Assembly (NCBI RefSeq): GCF_000756385.1 | Contig: NZ_JNFC01000017.1 | Location: 1-62,805 of the forward strand | Source: Sphingopyxis sp. LC363 | Lineage (GTDB): Bacteria; Pseudomonadota; Alphaproteobacteria; Sphingomonadales; Sphingomonadaceae | Reading direction: 5' to 3' | Length of the DNA: 62,805 bases | Shown here: piece by piece, positions 33,693 to 42,872 of the stretch | Position numbering within the stretch: position 1 is the first letter of the stretch | How the letters are laid out: each line of letters starts with the position of its first letter | Notes under the pieces: model-generated | Told to the model about the DNA's origin: nothing | Database searches by the model: none | The model's input: the letters and a program-made list of their open reading frames with translations, nothing else | Program-made: the position numbers and the translations under genes

Positions 33693-34183
33693 GGCTCCAA
33701 GGCTACCAGCGGCCGTTCGCGCGCATTGTCCGGAACTGGATGCGCCTCGATATCGGCGATCAGCGCCTTCATTTCGCCAATCTCGCGCACCTGGGCCGCT
33801 ATGATCTCGTCGGCTAGCTCGCGAACCCGCGGATCGCGAATCTGCGCACGGCTGCTCGTCAGGATCGCGATCGAATGATGCGGGATCATCGCCTTCATAT
33901 AGGCGACGTCGCCGACCGTCTGCTGACTCCGCACCAGCCACAGCGATCCGGCGCCGATCAGCAGCGACGCGGTCACGATGGCGATCTTGACGCGGCGGCC
34001 CCGATACATGCGCCACATGAAGCCGATCATGACGATTGCCATGGTGGCGCCCATCAATAGCGCCATCCACATTCGCGTCTGGCTGAAATATTGATGATCG
34101 AGCGCATAGCTGTTCAGGTACATGAGGCCGAACATAACGACCGTGGATATTGCGATCATGGCGCCAAAGCGGGCGTAGCTCAT
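33689..34183 (-). CDS. DUF305 membrane protein
   Basis: 164 residues. Three membrane helices ([54 protein letters not shown]) precede a C-terminal DUF305 segment with the characteristic [17 protein letters not shown] and a methionine/histidine-rich face. DUF305 proteins are ferritin-like four-helix folds often linked to copper handling. ATG 34183 has AAAGGATC upstream. It is encoded against ruvC-ruvA and overlaps the ruvC 3' end by 4 nt, which splits the ruv genes. Confidence 0.88.
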   Translation of the reverse strand: MSYARFGAMIAISTVVMFGLMYLNSYALDHQYFSQTRMWMALLMGATMAIVMIGFMWRMYRGRRVKIAIVTASLLIGAGSLWLVRSQQTVGDVAYMKAMIPHHSIAILTSSRAQIRDPRVRELADEIIAAQVREIGEMKALIADIEAHPVPDNARERPLVALEP

Positions 34184-34290
34184 TTTCGATCCTTTCGGGC
34201 TGTCCATCTCTCGAACACGCGACGAGCCCCGATCGTTCGACGGAGCGATAATGATTCCCTTTTCGTTCTCCCCGCGCTAGGCAGGAGCGC

Positions 34291-34890
34291 ATGATCGCGA
34301 AACTCACCGGACGGCTCGATTCCAGCGGCGCTGGCCATGCGGTGATCGACGTCGGCGGCATCGGCTATCTGGTCGAGGCGTCGGCGCGCACGCTCGACGC
34401 GCTCGGCCCGGTCGGCGGCGAGGTCGTCATCCACACCGAAATGCTCGTCGGCGAGGATTTCCTGCGCCTGCTCGGCTTCGCGAAGGCCGAGGAACGCGAC
34501 TGGTTCCGCCTGCTCACCAGCGTCCAGGGCGTCGGCGCCAAGGTCGCGCTCGCGATCCTCTCGGCGCTCGAGATCGGCGACCTCCAGCGCGCGCTCGCGA
34601 GCGGCGACAGCGCGATGATCGCGCGCGCCAACGGCGTCGGCCCGAAACTGGCGCAGCGCATCACGCATGAACTGAAAGACAAGGCGGGAGCATTGGGCGG
34701 AATTGCCGGCACCGGCCCCTCCCTCGCGGCGACCGCCGGCCCGCTCGGCGATGCCGTCGCCGCCCTCACCGGCCTCGGCTTCAAGCCCGGCGAGGCGAGC
34801 GCGGCGGTCGCAGCAGCGAGCGAGGAATTGGGCGCGGGCGCAAGCCTCGACGCGCTGGTGCGCGCGGCACTCAAAAAGGCGGCCAAGTGA
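34291..34890 (+). CDS. ruvA: Holliday junction branch migration protein RuvA
   Basis: 199 residues. Domain I ([31 protein letters not shown] ... [16 protein letters not shown]), domain II with two helix-hairpin-helix motifs ([36 protein letters not shown]) and a flexible linker to domain III ([19 protein letters not shown]) are all present. It binds the four-way junction and loads RuvB. It overlaps the GTG start of the GFA gene by 4 nt. Confidence 0.96.
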   Translation: MIAKLTGRLDSSGAGHAVIDVGGIGYLVEASARTLDALGPVGGEVVIHTEMLVGEDFLRLLGFAKAEERDWFRLLTSVQGVGAKVALAILSALEIGDLQRALASGDSAMIARANGVGPKLAQRITHELKDKAGALGGIAGTGPSLAATAGPLGDAVAALTGLGFKPGEASAAVAAASEELGAGASLDALVRAALKKAAK

Positions 34891-35291
34891 CCGAGCGCGT
34901 TCGTAACGCCTCCTGCCGCTGCGGACAGCTCCGTATCGTCTGCGCCGGCGAACCGATCCGCGTCTCGGTCTGCCACTGTCGCAATTGCAAGGCGCGGAGC
35001 GGCAGCGCCTTTGCCGCACAGGCGCGCTTCCCCGCCGATCAGGTTCGCACCGAAGGCGACGCGAAGCTCTACCAACATCCGGGCGGGAGCGGCACGCTCG
35101 CGGACTTCTATTTTTGCGGCAATTGCGGCTCCACACTGTGGTTCCTCAATCACCCGGAGCTCGACAGCTATGCCGTGCCGATCGGCAATTTCGAACCCGG
35201 CCATGACTTCGAGCCGCAATTTTCAGTCTATGAGGATCGTCAGGAACCTTGGGTTTGTATCCTCGGCGAGGCAATAGAGCGTTATGACTGA
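34887..35291 (+). CDS. GFA family zinc protein (CENP-V/GFA domain)
   Basis: 134 residues. Zinc-ligand cysteines follow the GFA pattern: [19 protein letters not shown] and [12 protein letters not shown]. The family includes proteins annotated as S-(hydroxymethyl)glutathione synthase, though most members lack proven activity. The GTG start at 34887 overlaps ruvA and the 3' end overlaps ruvB by 8 nt, so the gene is co-translated within ruvAB. A role in DNA repair is not implied. Confidence 0.9.
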   Translation: MTERVRNASCRCGQLRIVCAGEPIRVSVCHCRNCKARSGSAFAAQARFPADQVRTEGDAKLYQHPGGSGTLADFYFCGNCGSTLWFLNHPELDSYAVPIGNFEPGHDFEPQFSVYEDRQEPWVCILGEAIERYD

Positions 35292-36312
35292 GCCGGCCCT
35301 CACCACCCCCATCCGCACCCCCGAGGATGCCGACGCCGCGCTGCGGCCGAAGTCGCTCGCCGAATTCGTCGGCCAAGCCGCGGCACGCGAGAATCTGCGT
35401 ATCTTCATCGAAGCGGCGAAGGCGCGGGCGGATGCCCTCGACCATGTGCTCTTTTATGGCCCGCCGGGGCTTGGCAAGACGACGCTGGCGCAGATCGTCG
35501 CCAAGGAACTCGGCGTCGGTTTCCGCTCGACCAGCGGCCCCGTGATCGCGAAGGCCGGCGATCTCGCCGCGCTGCTCACCAATCTCGAGGACGGCGACGT
35601 CCTGTTCATCGACGAGATCCACCGGCTGTCGCCCGCGGTCGAGGAAATTCTCTATCCGGCGATGGAGGACCGCGCGCTCGACATCATGATCGGCGAAGGG
35701 CCGTCGGCGCGCAGCGTCCGTATCGACCTGCCCAAATTCACCCTCGTCGGCGCGACAACGCGGCAGGGCCTGCTGACGACGCCGCTGCGCGACCGCTTCG
35801 GCATTCCGGTGCGGCTCAATTTCTACACCCACGCCGAACTCGAACAGGTGATTTCGCGCGCCGCGCGCCTGCTTGCACTGCCGATCGCGTCCGACGGTGC
35901 GCTCGAGATCGCGAAGCGGTCGCGCGGGACGCCGCGGATCGCGGGACGTCTGCTCCGCCGCGTGCGCGATTTCGCGACCGTTGCGGGCCACGCGGTGGTC
36001 GACGCGGGAGCCGCCGATGCGGCGCTCAACCGGCTCGAAGTCGACGCGCTCGGGCTCGATGCGATGGACCGGCGATATCTCACCATGATCGCCGATATCT
36101 ATCGCGGTGGTCCGGTCGGGGTGGAGACGCTGGCGGCGGGCCTCAGTGAGCCGCGTGACACGATCGAGGATGTGATCGAACCCTATCTGCTGCAGGCCGG
36201 ACTCATCGCACGCACCGCGCGCGGACGGATGCTCAATGCGAGCGCGTGGAAGCATCTGGGGCTCAATCCGCCCGCGGGATCGCAGGACGGACTCTTCGAT
36301 CAGGCGAAATAG
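35284..36312 (+). CDS. ruvB: Holliday junction branch migration DNA helicase RuvB
   Basis: 342 residues. Walker A ([14 protein letters not shown]), Walker B ([13 protein letters not shown]), sensor 1 ([20 protein letters not shown]), the arginine-finger region and the winged-helix end ([20 protein letters not shown]) are present. It drives branch migration with RuvA. ATG 35284 starts 8 nt before the GFA stop. The N-terminal extension before [11 protein letters not shown] is of usual size. Confidence 0.97.
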   Translation: MTEPALTTPIRTPEDADAALRPKSLAEFVGQAAARENLRIFIEAAKARADALDHVLFYGPPGLGKTTLAQIVAKELGVGFRSTSGPVIAKAGDLAALLTNLEDGDVLFIDEIHRLSPAVEEILYPAMEDRALDIMIGEGPSARSVRIDLPKFTLVGATTRQGLLTTPLRDRFGIPVRLNFYTHAELEQVISRAARLLALPIASDGALEIAKRSRGTPRIAGRLLRRVRDFATVAGHAVVDAGAADAALNRLEVDALGLDAMDRRYLTMIADIYRGGPVGVETLAAGLSEPRDTIEDVIEPYLLQAGLIARTARGRMLNASAWKHLGLNPPAGSQDGLFDQAK

Positions 36313-36413
36313 ACGGTTTTCTGCGGATTTCATTCCGCCAACCGCTCCCGATCTGCGACGAATCGTTTATGAGGGCTTTGCGACGAGTCGTTGCGACGCT
36401 ATCGGTCGGGACG

Positions 36414-36893
36414 ATGGTAGACGCCCCGCCCCCCTTTGTTCCCGGCGCCTTTGCAGGGTCCGAACATCATTATCGGGCGCGCGTCTATTTCGAGGACACC
36501 GACCTGTCGGGCATCGTCTATCACGCCAATTATCTGCGCTATATGGAGCGCGCACGGTCCGACATGCTGCGCCTTGCCGGCATCGACCAGCGCGCGGCGA
36601 TGGAGGGGGGTGAAGGCGCTTGGGCGGTCACCGATCTCGCTATCAAATACCGTAGCCCCGCCAAGCTCGACGACGATTTGCTTGTCGTCAGCACTGTCGA
36701 AGCCGTGCGCGGCGCCAGCGTGATAATCGCGCAGCGCATCCTTCGCGGAACTGACACGTTAAGCGGCGAGACATTGACCGACGGGCAGGTCACCGCTGCC
36801 TTTCTGTCGCCCGGGGGCCGGCCGCGCCGCCAGCCCGCGGGGTGGGCCGACCGATTTACTGCCATCATGAATGGAGAGACTTTCCCTTGCTAG
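36414..36893 (+). CDS. ybgC: YbgC acyl-CoA thioesterase (Tol-Pal associated)
   Basis: 159 residues of hotdog fold: RARVYFEDTDLSGIVYHANYLRYMERARSD is the YbgC signature with its catalytic Asp (DTDLSG), followed by YRSPAKLDDDLLV. It hydrolyses acyl-CoA/acyl-ACP and heads the tol-pal operon in many proteobacteria. ATG 36414 is preferred to ATG 36369, which would add 15 atypical residues, but ribosome-site evidence is weak for both. The 3' end overlaps tolQ by 7 nt. Confidence 0.92.
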   Translation: MVDAPPPFVPGAFAGSEHHYRARVYFEDTDLSGIVYHANYLRYMERARSDMLRLAGIDQRAAMEGGEGAWAVTDLAIKYRSPAKLDDDLLVVSTVEAVRGASVIIAQRILRGTDTLSGETLTDGQVTAAFLSPGGRPRRQPAGWADRFTAIMNGETFPC

Positions 36894-37585
36894 ACAATAT
36901 CTCGCTGGCCGCCGACGCGGCGACTTTGTCCCCCGTCGCGCTGTTCCTGCAAGCCGACATCATCGTGAAGGCGGTGATGATCGGCCTGCTGCTCGCGTCG
37001 ATCTATGTCTGGGCGGTGATCTTCACCCACGGCCGCGGGGTCGGCAAGCTGATGAGCGCGTCGGAACGCTTCGAGCGCGATTTCTGGCGCGCCGACAATA
37101 TCGACAAATTCTTCGACAAGAACAGCGATGAGGACCTGCCGAGCGCGAAGGTGCTGTCGGCGGGGATCAACGAGTGGCGCCGGTCGACCAAGGGCAAGAC
37201 TATCGATCGTGATGGCACGCGCGAACGCCTCGGCATCGCGATGAACAGCGCGGTCGCGGGCGAAGTCGACCGCCTTGCCGAAAAGATCGGGACGCTGGCG
37301 ACGATCGGTGCGGTCGCGCCCTTCGTCGGCCTGTTCGGCACCGTTTGGGGCATCATGCGTAGCTTCACCGCGATCGCGGCGGAAAATAACAGCAGCCTCG
37401 CCGTCGTGGCCCCCGGTATTGCCGAAGCCTTGTTCGCGACCGCGATCGGGCTGTTCGCGGCGATTCCCGCGGTCATCGCCTATAACGCCTTTTCGCAGCG
37501 GCTGAACCGCCTCGAATCGCGGCTCGGCCGCTTCGCCGACGGATTGCATGCGACGTTCAGCCGCGAACTGGAGGTCGAAGCCTGA
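36887..37585 (+). CDS. tolQ: Tol-Pal system proton channel subunit TolQ
   Basis: 232 residues, three membrane helices (VKAVMIGLLLASIYVWAVIF; TLATIGAVAPFVGLFGTVWGI; EALFATAIGLFAAIPAVIAY), as in the ExbB/MotA/TolQ family. With TolR it uses proton flow to energise TolA at the division site. The TTG start at 36887 has GGAGAG 8 nt upstream and gives LLDNISLAAD; no ATG fits better. It overlaps ybgC and shares TGATG with tolR. Confidence 0.95.
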   Translation: MLDNISLAADAATLSPVALFLQADIIVKAVMIGLLLASIYVWAVIFTHGRGVGKLMSASERFERDFWRADNIDKFFDKNSDEDLPSAKVLSAGINEWRRSTKGKTIDRDGTRERLGIAMNSAVAGEVDRLAEKIGTLATIGAVAPFVGLFGTVWGIMRSFTAIAAENNSSLAVVAPGIAEALFATAIGLFAAIPAVIAYNAFSQRLNRLESRLGRFADGLHATFSRELEVEA

Positions 37586-38091
37586 TGGCGATGTCCGGAC
37601 CCTCGGGCGGCGTCGGAGGGCGACGCGGCCGCGGCAACCGCCGCGCGCCGATGGCCGAAATCAACGTCACCCCGCTCGTCGACGTGATGCTGGTGCTCTT
37701 GATCATCTTCATGATCACGGCCCCGCTCCTCGCCTCGGCCGTGCCTATCGATTTGCCCGAAAGCCGGGCCAAGCCCGTCGAGACCGAGGATCAGGAACCG
37801 ATCCAGCTATCGGTCGGCGCCGACGATACGCTCTATATCGGCGAAGAGGTGGTGCCCGAGGCCGAACTGCCCGCGCGGCTCGACGCGATCGCGCGCGAGA
37901 ATGAGGGCCAGGACCGGCCCCGCCAGATCATGCTGCGCGCCGACAAGGGGCTCGATTATGGCCGCGTGATGCGCGTGATGGGCGAGCTCAACCGCGCCGG
38001 CCTGACGCGGATTTCGCTGGTTACCACCGGCGCCAACGCCGAACCGGCCGCCCCGGCGGCGGTCACCGACGGTTCAGAAACCGGGACCTAG
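37585..38091 (+). CDS. tolR: Tol-Pal system protein TolR
   Basis: 168 residues. A basic N terminus precedes AEINVTPLVDVMLVLLIIFM, carrying the conserved Asp of the TolR/ExbD/MotB proton path, then a periplasmic domain (IQLSVGADDTLYIGEE; IMLRADKGLDYGRVMRVMGELNRAG). The long 25-residue GR-rich N terminus is common in sphingomonads. The start overlaps the tolQ stop. Confidence 0.95.
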   Translation: MAMSGPSGGVGGRRGRGNRRAPMAEINVTPLVDVMLVLLIIFMITAPLLASAVPIDLPESRAKPVETEDQEPIQLSVGADDTLYIGEEVVPEAELPARLDAIARENEGQDRPRQIMLRADKGLDYGRVMRVMGELNRAGLTRISLVTTGANAEPAAPAAVTDGSETGT

Positions 38092-38100
38092 GTTAGGACG

Positions 38101-38922
38101 ATGGCCGAACACCGGGCAGTGAGGGGGAAGGAAGGACGCGGCTTTGCCATCGCGGTGGCGGCGCATGTCCTGATCGTCGGCCTGCTTTCGGTTCAGTGGA
38201 CCGCGGGCGACCGGCGCTTCGACAATCCGCCGATGGAGGTCGATCTGATCGCCGAAACCGCCGTGCAATCGACCGCGCCGGTGATCAGCGAGACGCCGCC
38301 CCCCGCGCGGCTGGGCGAAGAGGATGATGTCGACATCGCCGCGCCCGAGCCGGTTCCGGTCCCGCCGCTCCCCGACCCCGTCGTGCGGCCCACGCCGGCC
38401 CCGACGCCCAAGCAGGTCGCCCGCCCGAAACAGGCACCGCCCAAGCAGCGCCCCGCCGCGAAAAAGGCGCAGCCCAAGGCCGCGCCCAAGGCACCACCCG
38501 CAAAGGATCGCCCCGCGCGCCCGACGGGCCGGCTCGACGGCATTGCCGAAGGCCTTTCCAAATCACAGCCCAAATCGCCTTCGAGCAAGGGCGCGCCCGC
38601 TGCGGCGACCGCGGCCGAGGTTCGCCGCTCGATCGACGTCAGCATCAAGTCGGCGGTCCTCCCGCGCTGGAACGGTTGCCGCGTTTCGGGGGTCGACGTC
38701 GACCAGCTCAAGACCGTCGTGAAGTTTCGCCTGACCCAATCGGGCGCGCTTGCCGGCTTCACCAGCGTCACCACGTCGGGCGAGACCGACAGCAATAAAT
38801 TCCAGATCCAGCGCCATCAGGAATGCGCAAAACGCGCGGTGGAACTCGCCGCTCCCTTCGACCTGCCCGAGGACAATTACAGCTTCTGGCAGAATTACAC
38901 GCTCGATTTCATCAAGAGGTAA
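38101..38922 (+). CDS. tolA: Tol-Pal system protein TolA / TonB-like energy transducer
   Basis: 273 residues. A membrane anchor (FAIAVAAHVLIVGLLSVQW) is followed by a proline-, lysine- and alanine-rich spacer (about 60-150) and a C-terminal domain (VRRSIDVSIKSAVLPRWNGCRVSG ... QRHQECAKRAVELAAPFDLP) with a cysteine pair. It spans the periplasm and links TolQR to TolB/Pal. Assignment rests mainly on operon position; the C-terminal domain is diverged. Confidence 0.9.
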   Translation: MAEHRAVRGKEGRGFAIAVAAHVLIVGLLSVQWTAGDRRFDNPPMEVDLIAETAVQSTAPVISETPPPARLGEEDDVDIAAPEPVPVPPLPDPVVRPTPAPTPKQVARPKQAPPKQRPAAKKAQPKAAPKAPPAKDRPARPTGRLDGIAEGLSKSQPKSPSSKGAPAAATAAEVRRSIDVSIKSAVLPRWNGCRVSGVDVDQLKTVVKFRLTQSGALAGFTSVTTSGETDSNKFQIQRHQECAKRAVELAAPFDLPEDNYSFWQNYTLDFIKR

Positions 38923-38927
38923 GAGAA

Positions 38928-40295
38928 ATGCTTCTCCGTCCGATCAGTCTTTCGCTCGCACTGCTGCTGACCACCGCCCCGGTGTTCGCACAAACCGCCC
39001 CGACGCCCCCCGCGGTTACGCCGACGACCACACCGCGCGAGACGATCGAGGGCACATTGTCGCAGGAACGCACGGTCATCGGCATCCCGCCGCTCGCCAC
39101 CGCGTCGGTCCAGACCGTCGCGGGGCTGCGCACCGACAGCCTCGGCCGCCAGATCGCCGAAGTCATCGCCGCCGACCTCGAACGCAGCGGCCTTTACGAA
39201 CCGATCGGTCCGAACGGGGTCCCCGCGATCACCCGCGCCGAGGTGCAGGCGCCGCGCTTCGCCGAATGGCAGACGCGCGGCGCCGAAAATGTCGTTCACG
39301 GCTTCGTCGACGCCGGATCGAACGGCAGCCTGATCGTCGGCTGCTATCTTTACGACACGGCGCTCGGCAGCGAGCTGGTGCGCAAGGGGTTCGAGATTCA
39401 GCCCGCCGACTGGCGGCGCGCGGCGCACAAATGCGCCGACGCTATCTATTCGCGCCTGTCGGGCGAAGCGCCCTTCTTCGACAGCCGCGTCGCCTATATC
39501 GCCGAGAGCGGCCCCAAGGGAAATCGCATCAAGCGGCTGGCGATCATGGATTCGGACGGCGGCAACCACCGCTTCATCACCAACGGTCAGGCGCTCGCCA
39601 TCAGCCCGCGCTTCTCGCCCGATTACAAAAAGATCGTTTACGTCAGCTATTTGAACAACCGCGTCCGCGTTTTCATCTACGACGTCGCGTCGGGGTCGCA
39701 GAAACTGGTGACCGAAAGCTCGAACGCGACCTTCGCGCCGCGCTGGTCGCCCGACGGCACGCAGATTCTCTATTCGATGGCCGTGAACGGCAACACCGAC
39801 ATCTATCGCATTTCGGCCAATGGCGGCACGCCGGTGCGGTTGACGAACACGCCGGGCATCGACGTCGGCGGCAGTTTCTCGCCCGATGGGCGGAAGATCG
39901 TGTTCGAAAGCGACCGGTCGGGCGGCCAGCAAATCTATACGATGAACATCGACGGGTCGAACCAGCAGCGGATCAGCTTTGGCGGCGGCCGCGCCGCGAC
40001 CCCCGAATGGTCGCCACGCGGCGACCTGATCGCCTTTACCCGCATGGGCGGCGGCGAGTTTCGTATCGGCGTGATGACCCCGTCGGGCGGCGGAGTGCGC
40101 ATGCTGACGAACAGCTGGCAGGACGAGGCGCCGACCTGGTCGCCGAACGGCCGCGTCATCCAGTTCTTCCGCACGACGCGCGGGCGCGAAGGCAAATCGA
40201 GCCTGTGGCAGGTCGACCTGACCGGCGTGAACCTGCGCCGCCTGCCGACGCCGCAGGACGGATCGGATCCGAGCTGGGGTCCCGTCCTGCCTTGA
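38928..40295 (+). CDS. tolB: Tol-Pal system beta-propeller protein TolB
   Basis: 455 residues. A signal peptide (MLLRPISLSLALLLTTAPVFA) leads to the N-terminal anticodon-binding-like domain and a six-bladed propeller with repeated SPDG/SPNG strands (WSPDGTQILYSMAVNGNTDIY; FSPDGRKIVFESDRSGGQQIY; WSPRGDLIAFTRMGGG). It binds Pal in the periplasm. The start at 38928 follows AAGAGGTAAGAGAA. A long competing frame across the same DNA is a GC artefact. Confidence 0.96.
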   Translation: MLLRPISLSLALLLTTAPVFAQTAPTPPAVTPTTTPRETIEGTLSQERTVIGIPPLATASVQTVAGLRTDSLGRQIAEVIAADLERSGLYEPIGPNGVPAITRAEVQAPRFAEWQTRGAENVVHGFVDAGSNGSLIVGCYLYDTALGSELVRKGFEIQPADWRRAAHKCADAIYSRLSGEAPFFDSRVAYIAESGPKGNRIKRLAIMDSDGGNHRFITNGQALAISPRFSPDYKKIVYVSYLNNRVRVFIYDVASGSQKLVTESSNATFAPRWSPDGTQILYSMAVNGNTDIYRISANGGTPVRLTNTPGIDVGGSFSPDGRKIVFESDRSGGQQIYTMNIDGSNQQRISFGGGRAATPEWSPRGDLIAFTRMGGGEFRIGVMTPSGGGVRMLTNSWQDEAPTWSPNGRVIQFFRTTRGREGKSSLWQVDLTGVNLRRLPTPQDGSDPSWGPVLP

Positions 40296-40399
40296 GCGGC
40301 GCGGAACCAAAACGCCCGGCTCGGGTTCAAATATCGCGTCCAGCCGGTTCTTTTTGCCCGCAGAATGATTTTACCAACAACAACAAGAGGACAGAAAAC

Positions 40400-40918
40400 A
40401 TGACGATACGGAAAAGCACCGCGATGATCGCGGCGATCACCATGCTTGCTGTTGGCGCCTGCGCGAAAAAGGCCCCTGACACGCTGCCACCCGCCCCCGA
40501 AGGCACCGGAACCGACCCCGGCGCCGGAACCGGCACCGGCGTGATCCCGGGATCGCAGGAAGATTTCCTCGCCAGCGTGGGCCTCGAAGGCGACCGCGTC
40601 TTCTTCGATTACGACCAGTATAATGTCGACGCACAGGATCAGGCGACGCTGCAAAGCCAAGCGCAGTGGCTGCAGCGCAATCCCGCCGTTCGCGTCACGC
40701 TCGAAGGCCATGCCGACGAACGCGGCACCCGCGATTATAACATCGCGCTTGGCGAACGCCGCGCCAACGCCGCGAAAAATTATCTGGCATCGCTCGGCAT
40801 CGACCCGAGCCGCATCAACGTCATCAGCTATGGCAAGGAACGTCCGGCCGAACTCGGTTCGACCGAAGCAGCCTATGCCAAGAATCGCCGCGCGGTGACT
40901 GTGGTTATCGGCCAGTAA
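40400..40918 (+). CDS. pal: Peptidoglycan-associated lipoprotein Pal
   Basis: 172 residues. The lipoprotein signal ends LAVGAC (lipobox). The OmpA-like domain follows with VFFDYDQYNVDAQ and the peptidoglycan-binding VRVTLEGHADERGTRDYNIALGERRA and SYGKERPAELGSTEAAYAKNRRAV. AGAGGA precedes ATG 40400. It anchors the outer membrane to peptidoglycan and is the last gene of tol-pal; its 3' end overlaps the convergent prepilin peptidase gene by 14 nt. Confidence 0.97.
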   Translation: MTIRKSTAMIAAITMLAVGACAKKAPDTLPPAPEGTGTDPGAGTGTGVIPGSQEDFLASVGLEGDRVFFDYDQYNVDAQDQATLQSQAQWLQRNPAVRVTLEGHADERGTRDYNIALGERRANAAKNYLASLGIDPSRINVISYGKERPAELGSTEAAYAKNRRAVTVVIGQ

Positions 40919-41675
40919 GCCAGCGCCAGACGGGCACCGCGGCGAACGCCGCGATGCACAGGAAAACACCGAAGGGGACCGGTCGCTCTGCTAGCGACGG
41001 GTCCCCTTTTCGCTGGGCCAAGATAGCCCAGCCGATCCCCCCGGCGCTGGCGAGCAGCAGCAGCAGCGGCAAGGCCTGCCACCCCGTCCAGCAGCCAATC
41101 GCCGCGACGAGTTTGGGATCGCCGCCGCCCATACCCTCTGCGCCGCGCGTCCGTCGATAAGCCCAAGCCAGAAACGCAAGCACAATTCCACCCGCAACGG
41201 CGCCGATCCATCGGTCGAGCAGGGCTGCTTCGAACAAGGGACCCGCCAATAGCAATCCCGCGACCGCCAGCAGCGCGTTAAGCCGGTCGGGTAACCAGAA
41301 GTGCCGTGCATCGAGCAATGCGAGCGGCAGAAGGAGCCAGCCGAAAAGCGCCCATAGCCAGCCGGTGGTCCCGGGCATCAGGGCGAGCGCGACTGCGCCG
41401 ATCAGCGCCGCCCCCGCCTCGACACGCGAATGAAAGCGATCGATCGGCGCGCTGCAGGTCCGGCAGCGCCCGCGCGCGGCGAGAGCCGAGAGCAACGGAA
41501 CGAGATCGAGCCCACCGAGCGGCCGTCCGCACGCGTCGCACTGCGATCGCCCCAGCACCGATCGGCCCGCCGGCCAGCGCAACACCAGCGTTGCGATGAA
41601 GCTGCCGAGGATCAGCCCGGCCAGCGCAGCAAAGGCGATGCCCATGCCGAAGGGCAAGGCATCCAATAAAGTCAC
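40905..41675 (-). CDS. gspO: Type II secretion prepilin peptidase GspO
   Basis: 256 residues, about seven membrane helices. The cytosolic zinc-type cysteines (CDACG and CRTCSAP) and both catalytic aspartates (LALLDARHFWLPDRL and GMGGGDPKL) are present. It cleaves and N-methylates the pseudopilins GspG-K. The GTG start at 41675 lies 1 nt after the gspN stop, giving VTLLDALPFGMG; ATG 41648 is an alternative. It closes the minus-strand gsp operon. Confidence 0.93.
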   Translation of the reverse strand: MTLLDALPFGMGIAFAALAGLILGSFIATLVLRWPAGRSVLGRSQCDACGRPLGGLDLVPLLSALAARGRCRTCSAPIDRFHSRVEAGAALIGAVALALMPGTTGWLWALFGWLLLPLALLDARHFWLPDRLNALLAVAGLLLAGPLFEAALLDRWIGAVAGGIVLAFLAWAYRRTRGAEGMGGGDPKLVAAIGCWTGWQALPLLLLLASAGGIGWAILAQRKGDPSLAERPVPFGVFLCIAAFAAVPVWRWLTGR

Positions 41676-41676
41676 G

Positions 41677-42393
41677 TCAGAAGCGGCCCGTGGTCGCCAG
41701 CACGAACCCGCCCGCGCCCGCCTTGAACCCGAGCGCGGCGAGCGCCGCCGCCATCGCCGGGTCGCGGTCGACATTGATCGCGAATTGCGCGCGATAGGCG
41801 CCGCTGCCGTCGAACGACAGCGTCAGCCTTTCCATGCCTGACTGGCTGGCAAGCGCGGCCTGCGCGCGCCCGTTCACGCAGCTGAGCGAACCCGACAGGC
41901 CGCGCGACAGATCGAGGCCGGCGATGGGCGCGCTGACCACGAGCCGGATCCGGCCGCCGGCGACGACGCATTTGCCCGTATCGTCGAAACGCACCGTCGC
42001 GCCTTCGAAACTGATCCTGTCCACCGGGACCGCGCCCAGCCCGCCCGCCATCGACGTCGTGCCGCTCACGTCGGACACGCCGCGCGGATCGCTGCCATAA
42101 AGGCGCCCGGCGAGCGCCCCCAATCTGTCATCGGTGCGCGCGAAAGCCAGTTCGACATTCCCGCCGAGAAGCGCGAGCGGCGAAAGGCTCGCGCGCACGG
42201 TTCCGAGCGGCAAGGCTCCGAACCGCGCTTCGACGAGTTCGCCCGACCAGACCGAGCCGCGAACGTCGCGCGCCGCAACCCCCGCCTCAGTCGCGCCCGA
42301 CCAGGCCAGCGCGAGCCGCATCGGGAAGGTCGCGATAAGGAGCAGCAGCGCAAGCACCGCCCCGGCGACGATCCATCCTCTGCGCGCGGTCAT
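41677..42393 (-). CDS. gspN: Type II secretion protein GspN
   Basis: 238 residues: a single N-terminal membrane helix (WIVAGAVLALLLLIATFPMRLAL) and a periplasmic beta-rich domain (VWSGELVEARFGALPLGTVRASLSPLALLGG). GspN is an optional bitopic component of the type II system. It overlaps gspM by 4 nt and is followed by gspO after 1 nt. Confidence 0.88.
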   Translation of the reverse strand: MTARRGWIVAGAVLALLLLIATFPMRLALAWSGATEAGVAARDVRGSVWSGELVEARFGALPLGTVRASLSPLALLGGNVELAFARTDDRLGALAGRLYGSDPRGVSDVSGTTSMAGGLGAVPVDRISFEGATVRFDDTGKCVVAGGRIRLVVSAPIAGLDLSRGLSGSLSCVNGRAQAALASQSGMERLTLSFDGSGAYRAQFAINVDRDPAMAAALAALGFKAGAGGFVLATTGRF

Positions 42394-42872
42394 CGCCCGC
42401 CCTTCCGGAGTTCGGCCGTCAGCCCGACGGTGCCGTCGGCGGCGGGGGTGATCGTCATTTGATCGACGACGAAGCCCTGCGCTTCGAGCGAAGCGAGCCA
42501 GTCGATCAGCACCGGCGTCTTGGCGGTCGCGATGGCGATCGTCGCCTGCCCGGCGCCCCGCGCCTCGTTGCGGTCAAGCGTCAGCCCGATCTCACCCGCC
42601 GATTGTGCAAGATATTGGTCGATCGCTTGCGCCTCTGCCGCCGCCGCACCCGATTTCGCGGGGGTCCGGCCGAGCAATTGCACCTTGGCCTTGACCCGTC
42701 CCTCGCGCTCGATCGCGGCGCGATGCTGGCTTTCGAGATCGATGAACCCCGCAACCGCGGGACGGGCGAGGCCCCAGATCAACACGCCAAGCGCCAATAC
42801 GCCCGCAACGCCGACAAGCCAGCGTTCGCGCAGCGAAAGCCCGTTCCACCAATTTTTGAGCTTGTCGGTCAT
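42390..42872 (-). CDS. gspM: Type II secretion protein GspM
   Basis: 160 residues. NWWNGLSLRERWLVGVAGVLALG at the N terminus is the standard GspM anchor, followed by a periplasmic ferredoxin-like fold ending VVDQMTITPAADGTVGLTAEL. It stabilises GspL and GspE at the inner-membrane platform. ATG 42872 overlaps the gspL stop by 4 nt. Confidence 0.93.
   Translation of the reverse strand: MTDKLKNWWNGLSLRERWLVGVAGVLALGVLIWGLARPAVAGFIDLESQHRAAIEREGRVKAKVQLLGRTPAKSGAAAAEAQAIDQYLAQSAGEIGLTLDRNEARGAGQATIAIATAKTPVLIDWLASLEAQGFVVDQMTITPAADGTVGLTAELRKGGR

Noticed and set aside
38750..40399. Long frame in phase with pal running back across tolA and tolB
   Set aside because: Covers the real TolA C terminus and TolB propeller in another phase; Pal starts at 40400 with a lipobox and ribosome site.
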